Notes under the pieces: model-generated
What the model was told of the DNA's origin: nothing
The model's input: only the letters and a program-made list of their open reading frames with translations
Database searches by the model: none
Part shown: positions 25,423 through 34,729 of the stretch, one piece after another
How the letters are laid out: every line of letters begins with the position of its first letter
How positions within the stretch are numbered: position 1 is the stretch's first letter
NCBI GenBank assembly: GCA_964427415.1
Contig: CAYRUH010000002.1
Span: 173,435-237,434, forward strand
Reading direction: 5' to 3'
Length of the DNA: 64,000 nt
Origin: Lentisalinibacter sp964427415
Lineage (GTDB): Bacteria; Pseudomonadota; Gammaproteobacteria; Steroidobacterales; Woeseiaceae
Position numbers and translations under genes: made by a program

Positions 25423-26523
25423 ATGAAGACGAAAAGAGCAGGCATGCGGTTGCTGGTGCTGGCGTTCGGCCTGTCCGGACTGACCGCGCCGGCGGCAGGG
25501 CAGGAGAGCGCGCCGGAGGCCGGGCGGGAAGATGAGGCTGGCCGGCGCACGATCATCCGGGAGGAACGGCGGGTGGCCGCTGAGGCCCGCAGCGCGGCGG
25601 AGGCGGGGCGGCTGCAAGCGGCCGAGGAACGGCTCGCCGCGGCCGAGGCACGCCTGGCCGAGGCGGCCCGGGAGATCGCCGAGATCACCTCCGGTGTCGT
25701 GCCCGGCGCGGTCGAGTACGCCCGCGGCATCATCGCCTCGACCCGCCGCCCCGTGCTGGGGGTGAGCATCGGTGGGGGTGCCGGTGACGGCGACGGCCCG
25801 GTCGACGGCGTCGAGGTATTGGGAGTCTCGCCCGGTAGCGCGGCCGCGGAGGCCGGTATCCGGGCCGGCGACGTGCTGACCGCCATCGACGGCGAGACCC
25901 TGGCCGCGGAAGACCCTGCCGCGGCCAACCGCCGCCTGCTGGAGGCCCTGGCCGAGCGCGAACCCGGCGACACCATCGACATCGACCTCCGGCGGGACAG
26001 CCAGGAGATCACGCTGGGGGTGAAGACGCGGGACGAGGACGCCCAGGCATTCACGTTCTTCGGCGACGGCGGGGACCTGGAATTCGACTTTCGTGCCGAC
26101 GCACCCATGGCCTGGTTCGGCCCGGCCCGCCCGTGGGGCGACATGGAGCTGGTGGCACTCTCGCCGGGTCTCGGCCGCTATTTCGGCACCGACAGCGGGC
26201 TGCTCGTGGTCAGGGCGCCTTCGGAGCCGGCGCTGAAGCTCGAGGACGGTGACGTCATCCGCCGCATCGGCGGACGCGAGCCCGGCTCCGTCTCCCACGC
26301 GATGCGGATACTGCGCTCCTACGAGGAGGGCGAGGCGTTCGAACTGGAGATCATGCGCGAGCAGCGCAGCCGCAAGCTGGCGGTGCAGATACCGGCGAGC
26401 CAGGGCCGTCTGGCGCCATTACCGGGCCTGCCTTCCCTGCCCCGGCTGCGGCCGCCTGCGGCCGTCCCGGATCGGGCTCCCGCACCGGCTTCATCGACGG
26501 ACCGCGGCCTGCCGGAGGTCTGA
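25423..26523 (+). CDS. Periplasmic coiled-coil protein with two PDZ domains
   Basis: 366 aa. Signal peptide at residues 1-27 (LLVLAFGLSGLTAPAAG), an Ala/Glu/Arg coiled coil at about 45-90 (ARSAAEAGRLQAAEERLAAA), a first PDZ with VLGVSPGSAAAEAGIRAGDV near residue 140, a linker, and a second PDZ with LKLEDGDVIRRIGGREPGSV near residue 275. No protease domain and no catalytic Ser/His/Asp pattern. Third gene of the sigma/anti-sigma set; it may sense unfolded outer-membrane proteins as DegS does, but without protease activity. That role is inference. The C-terminal 40 residues are Pro-rich. Confidence 0.75.
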   Translation: MKTKRAGMRLLVLAFGLSGLTAPAAGQESAPEAGREDEAGRRTIIREERRVAAEARSAAEAGRLQAAEERLAAAEARLAEAAREIAEITSGVVPGAVEYARGIIASTRRPVLGVSIGGGAGDGDGPVDGVEVLGVSPGSAAAEAGIRAGDVLTAIDGETLAAEDPAAANRRLLEALAEREPGDTIDIDLRRDSQEITLGVKTRDEDAQAFTFFGDGGDLEFDFRADAPMAWFGPARPWGDMELVALSPGLGRYFGTDSGLLVVRAPSEPALKLEDGDVIRRIGGREPGSVSHAMRILRSYEEGEAFELEIMREQRSRKLAVQIPASQGRLAPLPGLPSLPRLRPPAAVPDRAPAPASSTDRGLPEV

Positions 26524-26537
26524 TACTATCCGCCGCC

Positions 26538-27578
26538 ATGCGCGCGGAGGACTACAGCTACGAGCTGCCGGATGAGCTGATCGCACTCGAGCCGGCCCGG
26601 CCGCGCAGTGCCAGCCGTCTGCTGGTGCTGAGGAGCGACGGCTGCCATGCCGACTCCGCCGTGAGTGAACTGCCCGGACTGCTGTCACCGGGCGATCTGC
26701 TGGTGTTCAACGATACGCGGGTGATCCCGGCCCGCATTCACGGCCGCAAGGAGAGCGGTGGACGCGTAGAGCTGTTGCTGGAGCGGGTGCTGAAGGCGCG
26801 CGACGCGCTGTGCCACCTGCGGGCCAGCCAGTCGCCACGGCCGGGTACGGTGCTCACGCTGGAGGGCGGCGCCACCGCGACGGTGGCGGGGCGGGAGGGG
26901 GATCTGTTCCGGGTCGCTTTCGACGTGCCCGTGCTCGCCCATCTCGAGCGCCACGGCCACGTGCCGCTGCCGCCCTACATCCGCCGGCCCGATACGGCCG
27001 GCGACCGGGACGACTACCAGACGGTGTTCGCGCGGGCGCCTGGCGCCGTGGCGGCGCCGACGGCCGGCCTGCACTTCGACGAGGGATTGCTCGACGCGCT
27101 GGAGGAGGCGGGCGTAGAGCGCGCCTTCGTCACACTGCACGTCGGGGCGGGCACTTTCCAGCCGCTGCGGCAGGAGAATATCGCCACCGGCCGACTGCAT
27201 GCCGAGCGGGTCCACGTGAGTGAGGAACTCTGCGCTGCGGTGAGCCGCGTGCGGGAGCGCGGCGGCCGGGTAGTGGCCGTCGGCACCACGGCCGTGCGCA
27301 GCCTGGAGACCGCTGCCGCCGACGGGCGACTCGCGCCCTGTCGCCGGGAGACGGAGCTGTTCATCATGCCCGGTTACCGCTTCCGGGTGGTCGACGCCAT
27401 GATCACCAATTTCCATCTGCCGGCCTCCTCCTTGCTGATGCTGGTCAGCGCCTTCGGCGGCAGGGAAAACGTGCTCGCCGCCTACCGCCACGCCGTGGCG
27501 AGCCGCTATCGCTTCTACAGCTACGGCGACGCCATGCTGGTGTGGCCGGCGCCGGGAGCACTGGAGCCGCGCCGATGA
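26538..27578 (+). CDS. queA: S-adenosylmethionine:tRNA ribosyltransferase-isomerase QueA
   Basis: Transfers and rearranges the ribosyl part of SAM onto preQ1 in tRNA to make epoxyqueuosine. 346 aa, full length. Motifs: DYSYELPDELIALEPARPR at the N-terminus, DLLVFNDTRVIPARIHGRK near residue 55, AAPTAGLHFDEGLLDALEEA near 175, VTLHVGAGTFQPLR near 196 and MITNFHLPASSLLMLVSAF near 290. Four bases overlap the next gene, tgt, in the same pathway. It begins 14 bp after the PDZ protein, so it may be read through from that operon. Confidence 0.96.
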   Translation: MRAEDYSYELPDELIALEPARPRSASRLLVLRSDGCHADSAVSELPGLLSPGDLLVFNDTRVIPARIHGRKESGGRVELLLERVLKARDALCHLRASQSPRPGTVLTLEGGATATVAGREGDLFRVAFDVPVLAHLERHGHVPLPPYIRRPDTAGDRDDYQTVFARAPGAVAAPTAGLHFDEGLLDALEEAGVERAFVTLHVGAGTFQPLRQENIATGRLHAERVHVSEELCAAVSRVRERGGRVVAVGTTAVRSLETAAADGRLAPCRRETELFIMPGYRFRVVDAMITNFHLPASSLLMLVSAFGGRENVLAAYRHAVASRYRFYSYGDAMLVWPAPGALEPRR

Positions 27579-28714
27579 AATTCGAGCTGCTGAAGCGGGA
27601 GGGCGAGGCCCGGCGTGGTCGTCTTGTATTCCGCCGGGGCACGGTGGAGACGCCGGCCTTCATGCCGGTGGGCACCTACGGCACCGTGAAGGCGATGACG
27701 CCGGAAGAGGTGGCGGGCACCGGCGCCGAGATCATCCTCGGCAATACCTTCCATCTCATGCTCAGGCCGGGCCCGGAGGTGATCCGGGCCCACGGCGGCC
27801 TGCACGAGTTCATGAACTGGCCGGGCCCGATCCTGACCGATTCCGGCGGCTACCAGGTGTTCAGCCTCGCGGCGCTGCGCAAGGTCAGCGAGGAGGGCGT
27901 CACCTTTCGCTCACCGGTAAACGGTGACGAGATATTCCTGGGGCCGGAGGATGCCATGGCCGTGCAGCAGGCGCTGAACTCGGATATCGCCATGATCTTC
28001 GACGAGTGCACGCCGTATCCCGCCACCGAACAGGAGGCGCGGGAATCCATGCAGCTCTCGCTGCGCTGGGCGGCACGCAGCCGCCGCGCCTTCGACGCCT
28101 TGCGCGAGCGCGAACCGGCGCGCGGCGAGGCGGTGTTCGGCATCGTCCAGGGCGGCATGTACCCCGCGCTGCGGCAGGCCTCGCTGGCGGGCCTGGTCGA
28201 GACCGGCTTCGACGGCTACGCGATCGGCGGGCTGTCCGTGGGCGAGAGCGAGGACGAGCGCCTCGCCGTGCTGGATGCCATTGTCCATCACATGCCGGCG
28301 GGGTGTCCGCGCTATCTCATGGGCGTGGGCACGCCGTCGGATATCGTCAAGGCCGTGGCCCGGGGCGTGGACATGTTCGACTGCGTGATCCCGACCCGCC
28401 ACGCTCGCAACGGCTATCTGTTCACCTCGGCGGGCACGCTGAAGATACGCAATGCCCGCTACGCCGGCGATACGGGCCCGCTGGACCCGGAGTGCGAGTG
28501 CTATACCTGCACCCACTACAGCCGTGCCTACCTGCGCCATCTGGACAGGTGCAACGAGATGCTGGGCCCCCGGCTGGCGACCCTGCACAACCTGTATTTC
28601 TACCAGCGGCTGATGGGCGGCATCCGCGCCGCGCTGGAGGCCGGCACCTTCGAGGCGTTCGGCGCAGAGTTGCTGGCGCGGCACGGGACAACCGTGCCGG
28701 CACTTGTGTCATAA
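27575..28714 (+). CDS. tgt: Queuine tRNA-ribosyltransferase
   Basis: Exchanges guanine-34 for preQ1 in tRNAs with GUN anticodons. 379 aa from the ATG at 27575 (ATGA overlap with queA). TIM-barrel motifs ILTDSGGYQVFSL near residue 88, FGIVQGGMYPALR near 188, YAIGGLSVGE near 222 and the nucleophile region VIPTRHARNG near 275; zinc site CECYTC with a downstream His near residue 335. Forms the conserved queA-tgt-yajC-secDF run. Confidence 0.96.
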   Translation: MKFELLKREGEARRGRLVFRRGTVETPAFMPVGTYGTVKAMTPEEVAGTGAEIILGNTFHLMLRPGPEVIRAHGGLHEFMNWPGPILTDSGGYQVFSLAALRKVSEEGVTFRSPVNGDEIFLGPEDAMAVQQALNSDIAMIFDECTPYPATEQEARESMQLSLRWAARSRRAFDALREREPARGEAVFGIVQGGMYPALRQASLAGLVETGFDGYAIGGLSVGESEDERLAVLDAIVHHMPAGCPRYLMGVGTPSDIVKAVARGVDMFDCVIPTRHARNGYLFTSAGTLKIRNARYAGDTGPLDPECECYTCTHYSRAYLRHLDRCNEMLGPRLATLHNLYFYQRLMGGIRAALEAGTFEAFGAELLARHGTTVPALVS

Positions 28715-28749
28715 TAGCGCGCCGTAATCTCCGCTACGACGGTGTCACT

Positions 28750-29079
28750 ATGGATTTCCTGATTGAAAGTGCCTGGGCGCAGGGTGCGCCGGCCCAGGAG
28801 AGCCCCCTTGGGTTCCTGCTGCCGATGATCATCCTGTTCGCGGCTTTCTATTTCCTGCTCATCCGGCCCCAGCAGAAGCGCCAGAAGCAGCACCGGGAGA
28901 TGGTCTCCCAGCTGTCCGCCGGCGACGAGGTGGTGACCGCCGGCGGCATCCTCGGCAAGATCACCGCGGTGAGCGAGCAGTTCCTGACGGTCCAGGTCGC
29001 CGACGGTGTGGAACTCAAGGTGCAGCGACAGACCATCAGCGCCGTGCTCCCCAGGGGCACGGTGGAAAGCGCCGGCTGA
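28750..29079 (+). CDS. yajC: SecYEG-associated protein YajC
   Basis: 109 aa. One membrane helix (residues 20-38, GFLLPMIILFAAFYFLLIRP) followed by the hallmark PQQKRQKQHREMVSQLSAGD and VVTAGGILGKITAV. Accessory subunit of the SecDF complex in the inner membrane. ATG at 28750; a longer open frame upstream is a shadow of tgt. Confidence 0.95.
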   Translation: MDFLIESAWAQGAPAQESPLGFLLPMIILFAAFYFLLIRPQQKRQKQHREMVSQLSAGDEVVTAGGILGKITAVSEQFLTVQVADGVELKVQRQTISAVLPRGTVESAG

Positions 29080-29125
29080 TCGCCGGATCCATCCTTCCGG
29101 AATTTCCAAGGCCCCCTGGTCCGCC

Positions 29126-30937
29126 ATGAACCGATATCCCGCGTGGATGTATGCCCTGGTAATCGGCATCGTTGCCGTCGGCGCGTTACTCGCCCTGCCA
29201 AATGCTTTCGGCACGGTGCCCGCCCTGCAGGTGGCGCGCACCGATGGGCAGGCGCTGAATGCCTCTATGGTCGAGCGCTTCCGCGGCATGCTGAGCGAGG
29301 AGGCGTTCGCGCCGGAGGCGGCCTACCTGGATGACGGCCGGGTGGTGATGCGCTTCGACACGGTGGAACACCAGTTGCAGGCCAGTGATTCGCTGCGCGA
29401 AGCGGTCGGCGACGACTACGCCGTGGCGCTGACGCTGGCTTCCCGCTCGCCGGCCTGGGTGCGCGATCTGGGGCTCGAGCCGATGAGTCTCGGCCTCGAT
29501 CTGCGCGGCGGCGTCTACTTCCTCTACGAGGTGGATATGGAGGCCGCCATCCGCAAGCGGCTCGAGATGTACGTGGAAGACTTCGAGACCCGGCTGACGG
29601 AAGGCGGCGTCTCCCGGCGCGTGCGCGTCGAGGACGACCGCATCCGCGTACAGGTGCGCGACGCCGGAGATCTCGCCGAGGCCCGGCGCATCATCCGCAA
29701 CGCGGATCAGGACCTGAACATCGCCGACGGCGGCGACGGCAACTCCCTGCGGGTCACGATGACCGAGCAGCAGATCCGGGAGCGGCAGAACTTCGCCATC
29801 GAGCAGAACACCACCACGCTCAGGAATCGGGTGAACGCCCTCGGCGTGGCCGAACCGCTGGTGCAGCGCCAGGGTGTCGACCGCATCGTCGTGCAGCTGC
29901 CCGGCATCCAGGATCCGGCGCGGGCCGACGCCATCCTGGGTGCCACGGCGACGCTGGAATTCCGCCTCGTCGACGATGACTGCTCGGGGCTGGGCTCCCA
30001 GCGCTATCCCTTCCGCGACGGGCCGGACACCTGCCTGAAGCGCGAGGTCATCGCCTCGGGCGACCAGATTGTTGACGCCAGTTCCGGCTTCTCTCAGGAC
30101 GGCGGGCCGGCGGTCTTCATCCGCCTCGACGCGGCGGGCGGCGACCGCATGCTGAAGACCACCCGGGCGAACATCGACAAGCCCATGGCGGTGCTGTTCA
30201 TCGAGTCCACCCGCGACGTGGTCGAGCGTAACGGAGACATCGAGTATGTCACCCAGCGCTCCGAGGAGATCATCAACGTCGCCACCATCCGCGGCGTGTT
30301 CCGGAACGAGTTCCAGATCACCGGGCTCAACCCGGCCGAGGCGCGGGACCTGGCGCTGCTGCTGCGCGCCGGTTCGCTGGCCGCACCGGTATTCAAGGTG
30401 GAGGAGCGCACCATCGGCCCGAGCCTCGGTCAGGAGAACATCGATCGGGGTTTCATGGCGGTGTCCATCGGCTTCCTGGCGGTGGTGCTGTTCATGGCCG
30501 TGTACTACCGCTCCTTCGGCCTCATCGCGAACCTTGCCCTGTTCACGAACCTGGTGCTGATCGTGGCATTGCTGTCGCTGTTCCAGGCCTCGCTGACCCT
30601 GCCGGGCATCGCGGGCATCGTCCTCACGGTGGGCATGGCCGTGGACGCAAACGTGCTCATCTTCGAGCGAATACGCGAGGAGGTGGCGAACGGTAATTCG
30701 CCCCAGGCGGCGATCCACGCCGGCTACGAAAAGGCGTTCTCCTCCATCGCGGACGCCCAGATCACCACGCTGATCGCCGCCATCGTGCTGTTCACCTTCG
30801 GCACGGGCCCCATCAAGGGCTTCGCCATCACGCTCACCTTCGGCATCATCACCTCGATGTTCACCGCCATCATCGGCACCCGATCAGTGGTCAATGCGGT
30901 CTACGGTTCCCGGCGGATCCGGACGGTGCCGGTATGA
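29126..30937 (+). CDS. secD: Protein translocase subunit SecD
   Basis: Proton-driven export partner of SecYEG. 603 aa from the ATG at 29126. First membrane helix at residues 8-27; large periplasmic part with LGLDLRGGVYFLYEVDM near residue 125 and GADAILGATATLEFRL-like P1 region near 270; five further membrane helices from about residue 440, including FERIREEVANGNSPQAAIHA, the SecDF signature. secF overlaps by four bases. Confidence 0.95.
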   Translation: MNRYPAWMYALVIGIVAVGALLALPNAFGTVPALQVARTDGQALNASMVERFRGMLSEEAFAPEAAYLDDGRVVMRFDTVEHQLQASDSLREAVGDDYAVALTLASRSPAWVRDLGLEPMSLGLDLRGGVYFLYEVDMEAAIRKRLEMYVEDFETRLTEGGVSRRVRVEDDRIRVQVRDAGDLAEARRIIRNADQDLNIADGGDGNSLRVTMTEQQIRERQNFAIEQNTTTLRNRVNALGVAEPLVQRQGVDRIVVQLPGIQDPARADAILGATATLEFRLVDDDCSGLGSQRYPFRDGPDTCLKREVIASGDQIVDASSGFSQDGGPAVFIRLDAAGGDRMLKTTRANIDKPMAVLFIESTRDVVERNGDIEYVTQRSEEIINVATIRGVFRNEFQITGLNPAEARDLALLLRAGSLAAPVFKVEERTIGPSLGQENIDRGFMAVSIGFLAVVLFMAVYYRSFGLIANLALFTNLVLIVALLSLFQASLTLPGIAGIVLTVGMAVDANVLIFERIREEVANGNSPQAAIHAGYEKAFSSIADAQITTLIAAIVLFTFGTGPIKGFAITLTFGIITSMFTAIIGTRSVVNAVYGSRRIRTVPV

Positions 30938-31875
30938 GCTTGAAGCTGCTGCCCGACAACACCCATATCGACTTCATGGGCCGGCGCTGGCCGGCGATTG
31001 TTCTTTCGCTGATCCTCATCGCCGTCTCCATCGGTTCGCTGGCCGTGCAGCGGCTGAATTTCGGCATCGACTTCACGGGCGGCATCCTGCTGGAGCTCGG
31101 TTATCCGCAGGCTGCCGATCTGGGGCGCATCCGCGGGGTGCTTGCCGAGGCCGATTTTCCCGAGGCGGAGGTGACTAATTTCGGCACTGCCCGGGACGTG
31201 CTGGTGCGGCTGCCTCCCCGGGAAGGGGTGAGCGGCACCGAGGTGCGGGAGGACCTGCGCGACGTGCTCGAGACCGACGAGCCGCGTGTGGAACTGCGGC
31301 GCGTGGACTTCGTCGGCCCCCAGGTGGGCGAGGAGCTCACCGAGAAGGGCGGCCTGGCGATGATCTTCACGCTGATCATGATCTTCGCCTACGTGATGTT
31401 CCGCTTCCAGTGGCGCTTCGCCGCCGGCGCTGTCGCGGCGCTGGCCCACGACGTCATCATCACGCTCGGCTTCTTCTCGCTGTTCCAGCTGCCCTTCGAC
31501 CTGTCGGTGCTGGCGGCCATCCTGGCGGTGATCGGCTACTCGCTGAACGACACCGTGGTGGTGTTCGACCGGATCCGGGAGAACTTCCTGAAGCTGCGGG
31601 GCCTCGAGCCGATCGAAGTCATGAACACCTCGATCAACCAGATGCTCGGGCGCACCATCATCACCGGCCTGACGACGCTGCTGGTGCTGGTGGCGCTGCT
31701 GGTGCTGGGCGGCGAGGCGATCGGGCCGTTCTCGGTGGCGTTGATCGTCGGCATCATCATCGGTACCTACTCGTCCATCTATACGGCGAGCGCCACCGCG
31801 CTGGAGCTCGGCGTGAGCGCCCAGGACCTGATGCCGCCGGAGAAAGACCCCGAAGAGATCGACGAGTTGCCCTGA
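30934..31875 (+). CDS. secF: Protein translocase subunit SecF
   Basis: 313 aa, six membrane helices. First helix at residues 18-38 followed by FGIDFTGGILLELGYP; conserved VGPQVGEELTEKG near residue 127; GYSLNDTVVVFDRIRENF near 203, the RND-type signature; final helices around residues 240-290. Pairs with SecD (ATGA overlap) and YajC. Confidence 0.96.
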   Translation: MSLKLLPDNTHIDFMGRRWPAIVLSLILIAVSIGSLAVQRLNFGIDFTGGILLELGYPQAADLGRIRGVLAEADFPEAEVTNFGTARDVLVRLPPREGVSGTEVREDLRDVLETDEPRVELRRVDFVGPQVGEELTEKGGLAMIFTLIMIFAYVMFRFQWRFAAGAVAALAHDVIITLGFFSLFQLPFDLSVLAAILAVIGYSLNDTVVVFDRIRENFLKLRGLEPIEVMNTSINQMLGRTIITGLTTLLVLVALLVLGGEAIGPFSVALIVGIIIGTYSSIYTASATALELGVSAQDLMPPEKDPEEIDELP

Positions 31876-31933
31876 CGGGCCTCTGTCGCGACGAGCCCGT
31901 GCCGGTCCGGGCGGGCCGAGCCGGCGCGGGCGA

Positions 31934-32731
31934 TCAGGCGAGGATGCCTTTCAGGTGGCCGGCCGTGAGCCGGGCGAGGGCCGCATAGATCTTCGGGCTG
32001 CCGGCAAGCACGTGGCCGGTCTCCATGAACCCTTCGCTGCCGTCCAGCCCGCTGATGATCCCGCCCGCCTCGCGGATGAGCAGCGCGCCGGCGGCGAGAT
32101 CCCACGGCTTCAGCCCCGTCTCCCAGAACCCGTCCAGTCGCCCGGCGGCCACGTAGGCCAGGTCGAGGGCCGCGGCGCCGGGCCGGCGCACGCCGGCGGC
32201 GTTGCGGATGACGTCCTTCAGGAGCGCCATGTAGGGGTCGAGCGCGGCGGTGCCCCGCCGGTACGGAAAGCCGGTGCCGATCAGCGCGTCTGCCAGCTCG
32301 CGCCGGTTTGCCACGCGGATACGTCGGCCGTCCAGCTGCGCGCCCTCGCCCCGGGACGCCGTGAACATCTCCTGGCGCAACGGGTCGTAGATAACGCCGT
32401 GCTCCAGCCGGCCGCGGATCTGCAGACCCACCGAGACGCAGAACACCGGGAAGCCGTGCAGAAAATTGGTGGTGCCGTCGAGGGGATCGATGATCCAGAC
32501 GTGATCGGACTCGCCCTGGGCACCGCCTTCCTCCGCCAGGATTGCGTGATCCGGATAGTGGTGCAGGATGGTATCGACGATGACCGCCTCGGCCTGCCGG
32601 TCGGCCTCGCTGACGAAGTCGTTGCGGCCCTTGGTCTCCACCTTGAGCCGGTCGAGCTGGTTCAGCTGGCGTAGCAGCATGTCGCCACCTTTGCGTGCCG
32701 CCATGGCGGCGATATTGGCGAGTGGTTGCAT
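31934..32731 (-). CDS. suhB: Inositol-1-monophosphatase SuhB
   Basis: 265 aa. Metal-binding motifs: LAEEGG near residue 66, IIDPLDGTTNFLHGFPVFCV at about 84-103, and the C-terminal GFWETGLKPWDLAAGALLIR with the WD aspartate. Besides phosphatase activity, SuhB of this class supports rRNA antitermination. It diverges from trmJ across 113 bp, a common gammaproteobacterial pairing. Confidence 0.94.
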   Translation of the reverse strand: MQPLANIAAMAARKGGDMLLRQLNQLDRLKVETKGRNDFVSEADRQAEAVIVDTILHHYPDHAILAEEGGAQGESDHVWIIDPLDGTTNFLHGFPVFCVSVGLQIRGRLEHGVIYDPLRQEMFTASRGEGAQLDGRRIRVANRRELADALIGTGFPYRRGTAALDPYMALLKDVIRNAAGVRRPGAAALDLAYVAAGRLDGFWETGLKPWDLAAGALLIREAGGIISGLDGSEGFMETGHVLAGSPKIYAALARLTAGHLKGILA

Positions 32732-32805
32732 GCGCAGTCCGTATCCGGTGGTGGGGTGTGTCGGTGCGGGCGGTAGAATAGCAGACCGGATGGTGACTGA
32801 GACGG

Positions 32806-32848
32806 CCAGGTGGAGATGAACCAGGTGGAGATGGTCAAGGGGCGATGA
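32806..32848 (+). promoter_or_regulatory. Tandem 13-bp repeat and 10-codon leader ORF before trmJ
   Basis: CCAGGTGGAGATG occurs at 32806-32818 and again at 32821-32833. The ATG of the first copy opens a frame of ten codons (MNQVEMVKGR) whose TGA at 32846-32848 overlaps the trmJ ATG. This could couple trmJ translation to a leader peptide, or it could be chance. Confidence 0.35.
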
Positions 32849-33567
32849 CGATCCGTATCGTACTGGTGGGCACGACCCACCCGGGCAACATCGGCGCTAC
32901 CGCGCGGGCCATGAAGAACATGGGCCTCGCCGATCTCATGCTGGTGGCACCGCGCAGTTTTCCCCACGGGGAGGCTACGGCCCGGGCGTCGGGTGCGGAG
33001 GACCTGCTCGCGGCGGCGCGCGTGGTCGACACGCTGGAGGATGCCGTCTCGGACTGCGTGTGGGTGGCCGGTGCCAGCGCGCGTCAGCGCAGCATCGCCT
33101 GGCCGGAGCTGAGCGCCCGGGAGGCGGCGCAGAAGGCCATGGCCGAGTCCGCCGCCGGGCCGGTCGCGCTGGTGTTCGGGCCCGAGAAGTCCGGCCTCAG
33201 CAACGACGACCTGGCCCGCTGCCAGGCGCTGCTGTATATCCCCACGGCGCCGGACTTCAGCTCGCTGAACCTGGCCATGGCGGTGCAGGTGGTGACCTAC
33301 GAGCTGCAGATGCAGCGCGCGGCCGGCCGTGCGCCGCCGGCCAGGGAGGTGCGGCCCGCGACCGCCGGCGAGATGGAGAAATTCTACCGCCACCTGGAAG
33401 AGCTGCTGCTCGCCGCCCGCTTCCTCGACCCGGATAACCCCCGGCACCTGATGAAGCGGCTGCGGCGGCTGTTTGCGCGCGCCGAACCGGACATGAACGA
33501 AATCAATATCCTGCGGGGTATACTGGCCTCGCTGGCGCCCGCCGAGCGGAGACGCGAGCATGAATGA
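32845..33567 (+). CDS. trmJ: tRNA (cytidine/uridine-2'-O-)-methyltransferase TrmJ
   Basis: SPOUT-class enzyme methylating the 2'-O of position 32. 240 aa. N-terminal IRIVLVGTTHPGNIGATARA and MKNMGLADLMLVAPR, then the trefoil knot with ALVFGPEKSGLSNDDLARC near residue 110 and IPTAPDFSSLNLAMAVQVV near 132. The helical C-terminal tail contains the expected FLDPDNPRHLMKRLRRLF. It overlaps the next gene by eight bases. In E. coli trmJ precedes iscR; no IscR-type regulator is present here. Confidence 0.95.
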   Translation: MTIRIVLVGTTHPGNIGATARAMKNMGLADLMLVAPRSFPHGEATARASGAEDLLAAARVVDTLEDAVSDCVWVAGASARQRSIAWPELSAREAAQKAMAESAAGPVALVFGPEKSGLSNDDLARCQALLYIPTAPDFSSLNLAMAVQVVTYELQMQRAAGRAPPAREVRPATAGEMEKFYRHLEELLLAARFLDPDNPRHLMKRLRRLFARAEPDMNEINILRGILASLAPAERRREHE

Positions 33568-34729
33568 TGCCCGACCCATCTACCTGGATTATGCGGCCAC
33601 CACGCCGGTGGACGAGGCGGTGGCCGCGGCCATGGCGGCCTGTCTCGGACGGGACGGTGTGTACGGCAATGCGGCCTCGCTGATGCACGAGCCCGGCCGC
33701 CGGGCCGCGGCCGCCGTCGACGGCGCACGTGCCGAGCTCGCCGCGCTGCTCGGCGCAAAGCCCGGCGAACTCGTCTTTACCTCCGGCGCGACCGAGGCAG
33801 ACAACCTCGCGGTCATCGGCGCCGCACGGTATTTCGCCGACCGCGGGCGCCACCTGGTGACCACGCGCATCGAGCACAAGGCGGTGCTGGACGCCGCCCG
33901 CCGCCTCGAGCGGGACGGCTGGGAGGTGACCTGGCTTGAGCCCGACGGCGAGGGTCGCATCGACCCGGCGTCCGTCGCGGCGGCGCTCCGGGAAGACACC
34001 GTGCTCGCGGCCGTGATGTGGGTGAATAACGAGACCGGCGTAGTGAACGACGTTGAGGCTATAGGTCGCCTGTGTCGCGAGCGGGGCGTGCTGTTCCACG
34101 TGGATGCCGCGCAGGCGGTCGGCAAGCTGCCCATCGATCTCGCGCGCCTGCCCATCGACTTCCTGGCCCTCACGGCACACAAGTTCTACGGGCCGAAAGG
34201 CGTGGGCGCGCTCTATATCGCGGATCGCCCCGGCGTGCAGGTGCAGCCGCTGCTCTACGGCGGCGGCCAGGAACGCGGCCTGCGGCCGGGCACGCTGCCC
34301 GTGCACCAGATCGTCGGACTCGGTGCCGCGGCGGCGCGGGCGCGGGAGGAACTGCCCGCGGAGCGGGCGCGGCTGGCGGCGCTCCGGGACCGGCTGAGCG
34401 CGGGCCTCGCGGCGCTGGTCGGCATCTTCGTCAATGGCGGCGGCGCCGCACGGATACCGGGCATCCTCAACGTGAGCGTGGCGGGCGTGGACGGGGAGAG
34501 CCTGTTCGCATCGCTGGAACCGCTTGCCGTGGCGTCCGGGTCGGCATGCAATACGACCTCGGGCGAACCTTCCTACGTCCTGCGGGCGCTGGGCCGCGAC
34601 GACCGGCTGGCCGGCGCCTCGGTGCGCTTCAGCCTGGGCCGCTACACAACGGCGGACGAGGTGGACCGCGCGATCGGGATTATCACCGCCGCAGTGACCC
34701 GTCTGCGGCGCATCGCCGCGCCGCTGTGA
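33560..34729 (+). CDS. Cysteine desulfurase, IscS-like
   Basis: PLP enzyme taking sulfur from cysteine for Fe-S assembly. 389 aa. Fold-type I motifs: YLDYAATTPVDEAV at residues 8-21, FTSGATEADNLAVIG near 73, IEHKAV with H106, HVDAAQAVGK near 180, and TAHKFYGPKG with the PLP lysine K208. The sulfur-carrying cysteine is C330 in SGSACNTTSGEPSYVL, in a loop similar to but not identical with the IscS loop. Next genes are an IscU-like protein (GTGA overlap) and iscA. hscA, hscB, fdx and iscX are absent from this cluster. Confidence 0.9.
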   Translation: MNDARPIYLDYAATTPVDEAVAAAMAACLGRDGVYGNAASLMHEPGRRAAAAVDGARAELAALLGAKPGELVFTSGATEADNLAVIGAARYFADRGRHLVTTRIEHKAVLDAARRLERDGWEVTWLEPDGEGRIDPASVAAALREDTVLAAVMWVNNETGVVNDVEAIGRLCRERGVLFHVDAAQAVGKLPIDLARLPIDFLALTAHKFYGPKGVGALYIADRPGVQVQPLLYGGGQERGLRPGTLPVHQIVGLGAAAARAREELPAERARLAALRDRLSAGLAALVGIFVNGGGAARIPGILNVSVAGVDGESLFASLEPLAVASGSACNTTSGEPSYVLRALGRDDRLAGASVRFSLGRYTTADEVDRAIGIITAAVTRLRRIAAPL

